34,718 nucleotides of DNA from an uncultured Ruminococcus sp. (GTDB taxonomy: Bacteria > Bacillota > Clostridia > Oscillospirales > Ruminococcaceae): positions 1 to 34,718 of the forward strand of contig CAMWVV010000006.1 in the NCBI GenBank assembly GCA_947177755.1. The letters are read 5' to 3'. Each line of letters begins with the position of its first letter. The stretch's first letter is position 1. Positions 16,555 to 24,845 of this stretch are shown here, piece after piece. Made by a program: the position numbers and the translations under genes. The notes under the pieces are model-generated. The model made no database searches, was not told the DNA's origin, and saw nothing but the letters and a program-made list of their open reading frames with translations.

Positions 16555-17706
16555 ATGAAGAAAAAAGACATCAGACGATACTGTTTTATTGCCGTACTTA
16601 TTTTTGTGGTATGCATTGCAGTCAGGAACTTTTCAGTAATATCAGGACTTATCAAAAAGGCTTTCAGTGTTTCCGTACCTCTTCTTACAGGCTGTATAAT
16701 TGCCTACATCTTCAATATTATCATGACATTCTATGAAAAACACTATTTCCCTAAAAGAAATTCTGACTTTATAAAAAGTTCACGCCGTCCCGTCTGCACT
16801 ATACTTTCATTTGCAAGTGCGGGAATAATCATAGTACTTATTTCAAATATCATCTATCCCGAACTCGTAAAGGCAGTAAAACTTATTTACGACGAAATAC
16901 CGCCGTTTTTCTCGGAAGTACAGAAGTTCGCAAAGACAACGCTGAAAGAATATCCCGAAATACAGGAGTTCATTGACAGCTTTGAACCCGATGTCATGAG
17001 TATCACCGAAAAGATAAGCAGTGGTGCTTATGATATATTTGACTCCGTAATCTCTCTTATAGGCTCGACCGTATCGCTGATAGCAGATACTGTAATAGCC
17101 ATTATTTTCGCACTGTATCTTCTTCTCAGAAAAGACAAGCTGAAAATGGATATTATACGTTTTCAGAAAGCTTATCTCGGTGACAAGACAAACAGACACA
17201 TCAATCATCTTTTTGAAACCGCTCACGAAACTTTCAGAAATTTCTTTGTCGGACAGTTTACCGAAGGTATAATTATAGGTCTGCTGTGTTTTATCGGAAT
17301 GCTTGTTCTGCGTCTTCCCTATTCCGCCATGACTTCAACGATTGTCGGCGTAACTTCACTCATTCCCATTGTAGGCGGACTTTTCGGTGCTGTAATAAGT
17401 GCATTTATAATCTTTACCGTAAATCCGATGCAGGCACTTATTTTTATCATTTTCCTCGTTATCCTGCAACAGATTGAGGGAAACCTTATCTACCCGAAAG
17501 TTGTCGGCTCGTCGGTAGGTCTGCCAGGTATATGGGTAATTGCCGCTGTGACTGTCGGCGGAGGACTTTTCAAAATACTTGGTATGCTCCTCGGTGTTCC
17601 TGTTGTCGCAACCGCATATAAACTTATCTTTGAGATTCTCGAAAAACGTGAACGTTTGCAGTCTGTAACCGAAGAAGAAACAGACGAAGAAGATGAGGAG
17701 GAATAA
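16555..17706 (+). CDS. AI-2E (PerM/TqsA-like) family transporter
   Basis: Multi-TM protein with GVTSLIPIVGGLFGAVISAFI and QQIEGNLIYPKVVGSSVGLPGIWVIAAVTVGGGLFKILGMLLGVPV typical of the family. Confidence 0.9.
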   Translation: MKKKDIRRYCFIAVLIFVVCIAVRNFSVISGLIKKAFSVSVPLLTGCIIAYIFNIIMTFYEKHYFPKRNSDFIKSSRRPVCTILSFASAGIIIVLISNIIYPELVKAVKLIYDEIPPFFSEVQKFAKTTLKEYPEIQEFIDSFEPDVMSITEKISSGAYDIFDSVISLIGSTVSLIADTVIAIIFALYLLLRKDKLKMDIIRFQKAYLGDKTNRHINHLFETAHETFRNFFVGQFTEGIIIGLLCFIGMLVLRLPYSAMTSTIVGVTSLIPIVGGLFGAVISAFIIFTVNPMQALIFIIFLVILQQIEGNLIYPKVVGSSVGLPGIWVIAAVTVGGGLFKILGMLLGVPVVATAYKLIFEILEKRERLQSVTEEETDEEDEEE

Positions 17707-17710
17707 CAAC

Positions 17711-19003
17711 ATGATGAAAATGAAAGACAGCGGTATTGAGTGGATAGGGAAAATACCTCAAGAATATCAAGTTTCAAAAATAAAATACATTTCAGATATC
17801 TTTGGTAGAATAGGATTTAGAGGTTATACCGAAAAGGATTTAGTTGATTATAAGGAAGATGGTGCAATTACACTGAGCCCCTCAAACTTTCATGATATGA
17901 AAATGGACTATACAAAATGTTCATATCTTTCTTGGAAAAAATATGAAGAAAGCCCAGAAATTAAAATATATAATGGTGATGTATTGTTCGTAAAAACAGG
18001 TTCAACTTTTGGTAAAGCTGTATATGTTACAGATTTACCAAAAGAAGCAACAATAAATCCTCAGTTAGTTGTATTTAAGAACATAAAAATAAATAGTAAA
18101 CTGTTTTCATATATATTACAAACAAGAATTATAGAAATTCAATCTGAATTGGCAGTACTTGGTTCTGTAATTCCCACAATGTCACAAGAAAAAATATATA
18201 ACTTTATTATTTCTTTTCCTCCAATTGAAGAACAACAAGCAATATCCGCCTATCTTGACGAAAAATGCACCGAAATAGACTCTCTCATATCAGAGCTGAA
18301 AAAGCAGACAGAAATTCTTGAGGAATATAAGAGGTCTGTGATTATCGAAACAGTCACAAAAGGTCTGAATCCTAACGCTCAAATGAAAGACAGCGGAATT
18401 GAGTGGATAGGTAACATTCCGGAAAACTGGAGGATTCACCCTGTTTATTGCTATTTTTCAGAACGAAAAAATAAAAATTCCTTAGGGCTTGAAAACAATC
18501 TGCTTTCTTTAAGCTATGGGAAAATTGTCAGAAAAAATATTAACTCAAATGAAGGTTTATTGCCAGAAAGTTTCAATACATATAACATCATTGAAAAAGA
18601 TGATATTATTATCCGCCCGACTGATTTGCAGAACGATAAAAAAAGTCTGAGAACAGCTATAGCAAAAGAACATGGTATTATTACATCTGCTTACATTGCT
18701 ATGATGGCAATTAAACCCATAAATTCTCACTATTTTTATTATCTTCTGCACTCATATGATGTTATGAAAGTATTTTACAATATTGGAAATGGTGTAAGAC
18801 AGGGACTGAATTTTTCAGAATTTTCCCGACTGATTGTTTTTGAGCCGACAATAGAAGAACAAAATGAAATAGTTTCATATCTTGATAAAAAGTGTTCTGA
18901 AATTGATTCAATTATTTCCGAAAAAAAACGACAGGTAAAAGCCATAGAAGAATATAAAAAATCATTTATTTATGAGTATGTGACGGGTAAGAAACAACTG
19001 TGA
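17711..19003 (+). CDS. hsdS: Orphan type I restriction-modification specificity subunit (HsdS)
   Basis: Two TRD/helix halves, each starting MKDSGIEWIG[KN]IP and ending PPIEEQQAISAYLDEKCTEIDSLISELKKQ / PTIEEQNEIVSYLDKKCSEIDSIISEKKRQ. No hsdM or hsdR in the window. Confidence 0.92.
   Translation: MMKMKDSGIEWIGKIPQEYQVSKIKYISDIFGRIGFRGYTEKDLVDYKEDGAITLSPSNFHDMKMDYTKCSYLSWKKYEESPEIKIYNGDVLFVKTGSTFGKAVYVTDLPKEATINPQLVVFKNIKINSKLFSYILQTRIIEIQSELAVLGSVIPTMSQEKIYNFIISFPPIEEQQAISAYLDEKCTEIDSLISELKKQTEILEEYKRSVIIETVTKGLNPNAQMKDSGIEWIGNIPENWRIHPVYCYFSERKNKNSLGLENNLLSLSYGKIVRKNINSNEGLLPESFNTYNIIEKDDIIIRPTDLQNDKKSLRTAIAKEHGIITSAYIAMMAIKPINSHYFYYLLHSYDVMKVFYNIGNGVRQGLNFSEFSRLIVFEPTIEEQNEIVSYLDKKCSEIDSIISEKKRQVKAIEEYKKSFIYEYVTGKKQL
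17718..17748 (+). repeat. Direct repeat copy 1 in hsdS (31 bp)
   Basis: aaatgaaagacagcggtattgagtggatagg, one mismatch to 18381-18411. Confidence 0.9.
18381..18411 (+). repeat. Direct repeat copy 2 in hsdS (31 bp)
   Basis: aaatgaaagacagcggaattgagtggatagg, one mismatch to 17718-17748. Confidence 0.9.
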
Positions 19004-19015
19004 AAGGATATGAAT

Positions 19016-20803
19016 ATGAACAGTTTAAACGGCTTTCTGAATGAAGAAATGTACAACGTCGGGAAAGTGATTATAGACAAAAGTTTTCATATGCAGAGAG
19101 CGGACGAGGCTTTTTTCAGCTATTTCGGAAACGATGTTATTTATTCCATAAAGAGAACCATAGACGAAAACGATTTTGAACGGATTTCGGAGTGTCTTGA
19201 AACGGCAGAAAACGGCGTGCCTGCAAAAACCGTGATACGTATGAAAGGGATAAATAATCAACTGCGCTGGATTCTTGCTTCCGTGAGAATGATTGCGGAC
19301 GGTGAAGAACCGCTTTACAGCATAGTTTTCAGCGATGTCTTTTCACTTGAATCACTTGCATACAGCCGTGAAAAGAAGATTTCCGAATACCGCCACATTC
19401 TAAGTCTTATAAACGACCTCGCTTTTGAGTATGGCTTTGAAACCAAGAAAATAAGAATATATATGTCCGACTGCTACCGTGAAATAGTCCTTATCAACGA
19501 AGAACTTGAAAAATGGCGTGCCGAATCGGTTAATTCGGGCTATATTCCCTCACGTTATACTGAAACTTTCAATAATCTCTGCAACGACATTAAAAACGGC
19601 GTTTACCGTTTTGATTATGAATTTGAATCTTCACTGCTCACTTTCGGGAAATCAAGGGAACTGTGTCTTTTCAGAGGCATAACACGTCATGACGACCCCG
19701 ATATAAAAAAAGTAAGCGGAATAATTTCGGTTGTGGGTTCGGGACATAAGGCAAAGGAAATAAACCCTGCCGTTGAGGCAAACAGAGACTCACTCTCAGG
19801 AGTGCTTAACAAGCGTGCGGTGACTTCCTATGCAATGGAAATACTGTCTGAAAAACCGTCACGGAATATTAATTTAGTTCTGCTTGATATAGACAATTTC
19901 AGCGAAATTTTAAGCAGTTACGGACATCTTTTCGGTGACGAGGTAATTTTTACCGTAGCAGGAATAATAAAGAATGAAATAGGCAAAAGAGGTATTGCAG
20001 GAAGAATCACGGGGGAAGGATTTCTTATAGTCCTCGAAGATACCCGTGACGAAACCGATTTGCGTGGCATTCTGAGGGCGATAAGGACAAAGACGGAATG
20101 GGCTTTTGCAGACCGTTCCGAAAACCTCAAAATTACCTGTTCAATGGGCGTTTCAACTTATCCCGTTGACAGTTCCGATTATGACGAGCTTTTCATGCAG
20201 GCGGACAAGGCTCTTTATATTGCACAGCAGAAAGGTCAGAACCGTTATGTAATATACGATGTGAACAAGCACGGAACGGTCGAAAAGGATATTGAAAACA
20301 AAATAGCTTTTCTCAGCGACAAAAAGCAGAGTACACGGAATCTTGCATTTATAGGACAGCTTGCCGAAAGTCTTGTATTCGGACGTATTCCCGATATTTC
20401 CGTTTTACTTGAACAGATACGCCTGCAATTTGAAATTGACGACATATGTATTTTTGCAGGAAACGATATGCACCTCATTCTGAGCTGTGGCAACTCGTCT
20501 TCAAAAAATGCTTCTTACCTCTTTGAAAACCGCTATACCGAACGTTTTTCGGGTGACGGTATCTTCATTATAGATAACGTAAACGAACTGGAGGGACGTG
20601 ACGACAACGCTTTTTTACAGCTTACGGAGCAGAATATAGGCGGTGCGGTGCAGTATCTCATGACGGAAAACAGTATGATTAAAGGTATGATTTCTTTCTG
20701 CTATATAGGACGGTTTAAGAAATGGTCGGTTACCGACCAGAACTATCTGGCAATTATCGGTCGTACCGTTACCGCAATTCTCAAAAAACAGGCTTATATA
20801 TAA
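19016..20803 (+). CDS. GGDEF-domain protein with N-terminal PAS-like and C-terminal GAF-like regions; degenerate signature
   Basis: NLVLLDIDNFSEILSSYGHLFGDEVIFTVAGIIK ... GRITGEGFLIVLED ... SMGVSTYPVDSSDYDELFMQADKALYIAQQKGQNRYVIYD. The signature reads TGEGF instead of GGDEF. Alternative start at 19010. Confidence 0.85.
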   Translation: MNSLNGFLNEEMYNVGKVIIDKSFHMQRADEAFFSYFGNDVIYSIKRTIDENDFERISECLETAENGVPAKTVIRMKGINNQLRWILASVRMIADGEEPLYSIVFSDVFSLESLAYSREKKISEYRHILSLINDLAFEYGFETKKIRIYMSDCYREIVLINEELEKWRAESVNSGYIPSRYTETFNNLCNDIKNGVYRFDYEFESSLLTFGKSRELCLFRGITRHDDPDIKKVSGIISVVGSGHKAKEINPAVEANRDSLSGVLNKRAVTSYAMEILSEKPSRNINLVLLDIDNFSEILSSYGHLFGDEVIFTVAGIIKNEIGKRGIAGRITGEGFLIVLEDTRDETDLRGILRAIRTKTEWAFADRSENLKITCSMGVSTYPVDSSDYDELFMQADKALYIAQQKGQNRYVIYDVNKHGTVEKDIENKIAFLSDKKQSTRNLAFIGQLAESLVFGRIPDISVLLEQIRLQFEIDDICIFAGNDMHLILSCGNSSSKNASYLFENRYTERFSGDGIFIIDNVNELEGRDDNAFLQLTEQNIGGAVQYLMTENSMIKGMISFCYIGRFKKWSVTDQNYLAIIGRTVTAILKKQAYI

Positions 20804-21017
20804 GGTTCATTCAAACTATTCATTCATAAAACAAGGCTATTTATAGCCAAAAAACAGCTTTTTTTATAAAAGTGATGATGGGTTTGAAGCTATTTTATAA
20901 ACTCCTAAAAAAAAATATATAATATATATATAATATAAAAAAATAAAAAAGGTTTATAAAAACGGTTCATATCATACATACCGTTCATCGCTTACAAAAA
21001 TAATATTTTAAAACCCC

Positions 21018-21046
21018 TTGATTTTTTTCACTTATTGATATATAAT
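21018..21046 (+). promoter_or_regulatory. Candidate sigma-A promoter TTGATT-N17-TATAAT for dapF-dapL
   Basis: ttgatt 21018-21023, 17-nt spacer, tataat 21041-21046. Confidence 0.65.
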
Positions 21047-21115
21047 ATATCTGAATGAAAAAGTTAGCAGTTTTTTCGTTCACTCCCGATGAGTCACAAA
21101 ATGGGAGAAATAAAT

Positions 21116-21994
21116 ATGAAATTTTCTAAAATGCACGGTATAGGCAATGACTACATATATGTTAACTGCTTTGAAGAAACGGTTGACGAACCCGAAAAAG
21201 TTTCCGTTATCGTAAGCGACAGACACAAGGGTATAGGCTCGGACGGTCTTGTCCTTATTATGCCGTCCGACAAGGCTGATTTCCGTATGAGGATTTTTAA
21301 TGCCGACGGTTCGGAAGCTATGATGTGCGGTAATGCCACAAGATGTATCGGTAAGTACGTTTATGATATGGGTCTTACCGACAAAACCGACATCACTCTT
21401 GAAACAAATTCAGGTATAAAATATCTCAGGCTTTTTCTCAGAGATAATAAGGTGTCGCTTGTTCAGGTCGATATGGGAAAGGCAGTTCTGAAACCTGCGG
21501 AAATTCCCGTGAAAAGCAGTCTGGACAGGTTTATAAACCAGCCTGTCGAAATCAACGGAAAAACCTACAATATGACCTGCGTTTCAATGGGCAACCCCCA
21601 CGCCGTTATCTTTACGGACGGTATCGACGGTCTTGACCTTGAAAAAATCGGTCCGTCGTTTGAGAATCACGAAATATTCCCGAACCGTGTCAATACCGAG
21701 TTTGCGGAAGTGATCGACGACCACACACTAAAAATGCGTGTATGGGAAAGAGGAAGCGGTGAAACTTTCGCCTGCGGTACTGGTACTTGTGCAACCGTAG
21801 TTGCAGCAGTCCTCAATGGTATATGCAGACACGACGAGGAAATTTTAGTACATCTCAGGGGTGGTGACCTCCGCATTACCTACAAATCCGACGGCACTGT
21901 TATGATGACAGGCGAAGCGGAATATATATGTGAAGGAACTGTTTCAGACGAATTTATCAACGAAAAAAAGGAGTATGTTATATGCCGAAGCTGA
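21116..21994 (+). CDS. dapF: Diaminopimelate epimerase
   Basis: MKFSKMHGIGNDYIYVN, ADGSEAMMCGNATRCIGKYVYD, ERGSGETFACGTGTCATVVAAVLNG (catalytic Cys motifs). ATG at 21116 with gggag RBS is preferred over 21089. Confidence 0.97.
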   Translation: MKFSKMHGIGNDYIYVNCFEETVDEPEKVSVIVSDRHKGIGSDGLVLIMPSDKADFRMRIFNADGSEAMMCGNATRCIGKYVYDMGLTDKTDITLETNSGIKYLRLFLRDNKVSLVQVDMGKAVLKPAEIPVKSSLDRFINQPVEINGKTYNMTCVSMGNPHAVIFTDGIDGLDLEKIGPSFENHEIFPNRVNTEFAEVIDDHTLKMRVWERGSGETFACGTGTCATVVAAVLNGICRHDEEILVHLRGGDLRITYKSDGTVMMTGEAEYICEGTVSDEFINEKKEYVICRS

Positions 21995-23196
21995 ATGAAA
22001 ATTTTCTCAGACTTGAGAAAAATTACTTATTTATAAATATCGCAAAGAAAATAAACGCTTTCAAAGAGGCAAACCCCGATGCCGATATTATACGCATGGG
22101 TATCGGCGATGTTACTCTTCCGATTGCTCCCGTCGTAATCGAAGCCATGAAAAAAGGCTGCGACGAAATGGGTGTAAAAGAAACTTTCAAGGGCTATGAA
22201 GACAGCGGTGCAGGTTACGACTTTCTGAAAAAAGCCGTTTCGGACTATTACAGAAGTTTCGGTGCGGACGTTTCACCCGAAGAAATCAGAATAAATGACG
22301 GTGCTAAAAGTGACTGCGGAAATATAGTTGACATTTTCGGTGACGACAACGTTATTCTTGTAACAGACCCTGCATATCCAGTATACGTCGATTCAAATCT
22401 CATGAGCGGACGTAAGATTATCTATGCGGATTCCAACGAGGAAAACGGTTTTGCGGCTATGCCTGACTATAACGTCCATGCGGATATTATCTATCTCTGT
22501 TCACCGAACAATCCGACAGGCTCGGTCTATACAAAAGAACAGCTTGAAACATGGGTTGACTATGTAAAGAAAAACAATGCCGTGATTATTTACGATTCCG
22601 CTTATGAAGCATTTATCACAGACCCTGACATTCCGAGAAGTATTTTCTGTGTTGACGGTGCGAAAGAAGTCGCAATAGAAATGTGTTCCCTCTCAAAGAC
22701 GGCAGGTTTCACGGGTATGAGGTGCGGTTATACGGTTATTCCCGACGCTCTTAAAGTAACCGCATCGGACGGCTCGGAAGTTTCCGTTTCTCAGCTCTGG
22801 GGACGCAGGCAGGGCAGTAAGTTCAACGGTGTTTCCTATCCTGTACAGTGTGCGGCGGCGGCTGTCTTCACGGAAGAGGGTATGAAGCAGATTCACGAAA
22901 ATATCGCCTACTATCAGGAAAATGCAAGAATCATTTCCGATACAATGACAAAACTCGGCGTTAAATTCACAGGCGGAATAAATTCGCCGTATATATGGTT
23001 TAAATGTCCCGATAATATGGGAAGCTGGGAGTTTTTTGACCTCATGCTTGAAAAAATCGCAGTAGTAGGCACTCCCGGTGCGGGATTCGGCAAAAACGGT
23101 GAAGGCTGGTTCAGACTTACGGCTTTCGGTGACAGACAGAAAACCATTGAGGCTATGAAACGTTTTGAAAAGCTGGTAAGTTCATTAAAAAAATAA
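21982..23196 (+). CDS. dapL: LL-diaminopimelate aminotransferase
   Basis: DIIRMGIGDVTLPIAPVVIEAMKKGCDEMGVKETFKGYEDSGAGYDFLKKAV, INDGAKSDCGNI, SPNNPTGSVY, SLSKTAGFTGMRCGYTVIP. Overlaps dapF by 13 nt, RBS aaggag. Confidence 0.96.
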   Translation: MPKLNENFLRLEKNYLFINIAKKINAFKEANPDADIIRMGIGDVTLPIAPVVIEAMKKGCDEMGVKETFKGYEDSGAGYDFLKKAVSDYYRSFGADVSPEEIRINDGAKSDCGNIVDIFGDDNVILVTDPAYPVYVDSNLMSGRKIIYADSNEENGFAAMPDYNVHADIIYLCSPNNPTGSVYTKEQLETWVDYVKKNNAVIIYDSAYEAFITDPDIPRSIFCVDGAKEVAIEMCSLSKTAGFTGMRCGYTVIPDALKVTASDGSEVSVSQLWGRRQGSKFNGVSYPVQCAAAAVFTEEGMKQIHENIAYYQENARIISDTMTKLGVKFTGGINSPYIWFKCPDNMGSWEFFDLMLEKIAVVGTPGAGFGKNGEGWFRLTAFGDRQKTIEAMKRFEKLVSSLKK

Positions 23197-23215
23197 AGTA
23201 AACGGAGATTTAATT

Positions 23216-24136
23216 ATGTCGGAAAGAATAGGACTTGTTCTCAGCGGAGGCGGTGCAAAAGGTGCTTACGAAATAGGAGTGTACAAAGCTCTTTCAGCAA
23301 TAGGAGCAACAAGATTTATAGATGTCATCGCAGGAACTTCCGTCGGTGCTTTGAATGCCGTTCTTCTCGAAAGCAGAGGGGCGGAATACTCTGAAAATGT
23401 CTGGCATAATCTCAAACTTTCCGATATGCTTAATCTTGACGTAAAAAGAATTGCAAAAAATCCGCTTCTTGTTGACTACAACAGTCCCGATTACGTCGGA
23501 ATAAAACCCGACAATGTTTTTGACAGCATAGTTTTAAAAAGTATGGGGCTTATCTCCTTTATGAAAAAAGAAAATCCTCTCACCGATTTTCTGAAACACG
23601 GTCTGCCTGTAAATCAGGATAAAATATCAGAAATTATTGACAAAAACGTTGATTTCAACAATATATACCGAAAAATTTATGTTACGTGCAGTGACAGTTA
23701 CGGCGATATAAAATATTTTCACTTAAATCACTACAGAAATGAACTTAAAAAGAAAATTATTCTCGCTTCTTCTGCACTTCCCGTAATCTACACCGGAGTT
23801 GCAGGAGGTATAGAAATAAATGGAGAGTATTATTCGGACGGCGGAATAAAAAATGAAAGCAATACGCCTGTACCTTTTATATATGACAACGGCTGTCGTT
23901 CAATTATTGCCGTCCACCTGAAATATGATGCTGACATTACAAATCAATACCGCATGAAAGACGCAGATATTATAAATATTATTCCCTCAAGAGACCTCGG
24001 CGATTTTGTAAGCGGTACTCTTAATCTGAATCCGCTGAAAGTAAAGTCTGATATTGAACTGGGCTATAATGACACGATAAATAAAACACGTGAAATTTAT
24101 GCCATGATTAACAAAGTAAAATTAAAATCAATATAA
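23216..24136 (+). CDS. Patatin-like phospholipase
   Basis: LVLSGGGAKGAYEIGVYKAL oxyanion-hole motif, GTSVGALNA nucleophile elbow, YSDGGIKNE Asp motif. Confidence 0.93.
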   Translation: MSERIGLVLSGGGAKGAYEIGVYKALSAIGATRFIDVIAGTSVGALNAVLLESRGAEYSENVWHNLKLSDMLNLDVKRIAKNPLLVDYNSPDYVGIKPDNVFDSIVLKSMGLISFMKKENPLTDFLKHGLPVNQDKISEIIDKNVDFNNIYRKIYVTCSDSYGDIKYFHLNHYRNELKKKIILASSALPVIYTGVAGGIEINGEYYSDGGIKNESNTPVPFIYDNGCRSIIAVHLKYDADITNQYRMKDADIINIIPSRDLGDFVSGTLNLNPLKVKSDIELGYNDTINKTREIYAMINKVKLKSI

Positions 24137-24142
24137 AAAATA

Positions 24143-24170
24143 ACGGACAGCTTAAAACTGTCCGTTTTTT
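24143..24170. terminator. Bidirectional terminator between convergent patatin and TMK-like genes
   Basis: acggacag-cttaaaa-ctgtccgt followed by tttttt; A-rich on the opposite flank. Confidence 0.88.
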
Positions 24171-24172
24171 AT

Positions 24173-24835
24173 TCAGGGGAAAAGCAATAGTTTTTTTATT
24201 TCACTGAAAATATCGTCTACCGTACGCATTGTATCATTTTCTATACATTCGACAATATTCCAGCCGAATTTATACGCACAGTAGTCGGCAGACACCTTTG
24301 AACGCCTCAGATATTCCATATCACGTTCATGAATGTCCTTTTTTGATTCATCGCTGTTATAACGGGCAGTCATGAGTTTCTGACTTATTTCAAGGTCAGA
24401 ACGCAGATAAATAACGCTGTCGGGTTCAGGAATACCCATATATTTATACTCAAACTCAAAAAGCCAGTCAAGAAAACCGTCCCATTCTTCCCTTTTAAGC
24501 TTTGAACACTGATGCACGGCGTTTGAAGTTGTATAACGGTCGGCGATAACAATTCCGCCATTTTCGTAAAAATCCTGCCATTCGGTTTTAAAGCTTGCGA
24601 AACGGTCAACCGCATAAAAGCTTGACGAAGCGTAAGGATTTACGGAGTCTGCTTTTTTTCCGAAATCCCCCCTGAGATACATTTTTACAAGTGAGGACGA
24701 CGGACTGTCGTAATTCGGAAAACATACCATTTTTACCGATTTGCCGACACTTTCACAGTACTCCTTTAATTTTACTGTCTGAGTATGTTTACCGCTTCCG
24801 TCAAGTCCCTCTATTACAAATAGCTTTCCTTTCAT
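24173..24835 (-). CDS. Thymidylate kinase-like P-loop kinase
   Basis: MKGKLFVIEGLDGSGKHTQTVKLKEY (P-loop), VDRFASF, IVIADRYTTSNAVHQ, LRRSKVSADYCAYKFGWNIVEC. Last gene of the operon; alternative start 24853. Confidence 0.88.
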   Translation of the reverse strand: MKGKLFVIEGLDGSGKHTQTVKLKEYCESVGKSVKMVCFPNYDSPSSSLVKMYLRGDFGKKADSVNPYASSSFYAVDRFASFKTEWQDFYENGGIVIADRYTTSNAVHQCSKLKREEWDGFLDWLFEFEYKYMGIPEPDSVIYLRSDLEISQKLMTARYNSDESKKDIHERDMEYLRRSKVSADYCAYKFGWNIVECIENDTMRTVDDIFSEIKKLLLFP

Positions 24836-24845
24836 AAGTACCCCC

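Noticed and set aside
20880-20960. CRISPR array or iteron origin in the AT-rich repeat stretch
   Set aside because: No regular direct repeat-spacer units; mostly simple A/T low-complexity sequence.
20804-21115. Lysine riboswitch upstream of dapF
   Set aside because: No recognisable conserved lysine-riboswitch core or terminator arrangement; the region is too AT-rich.
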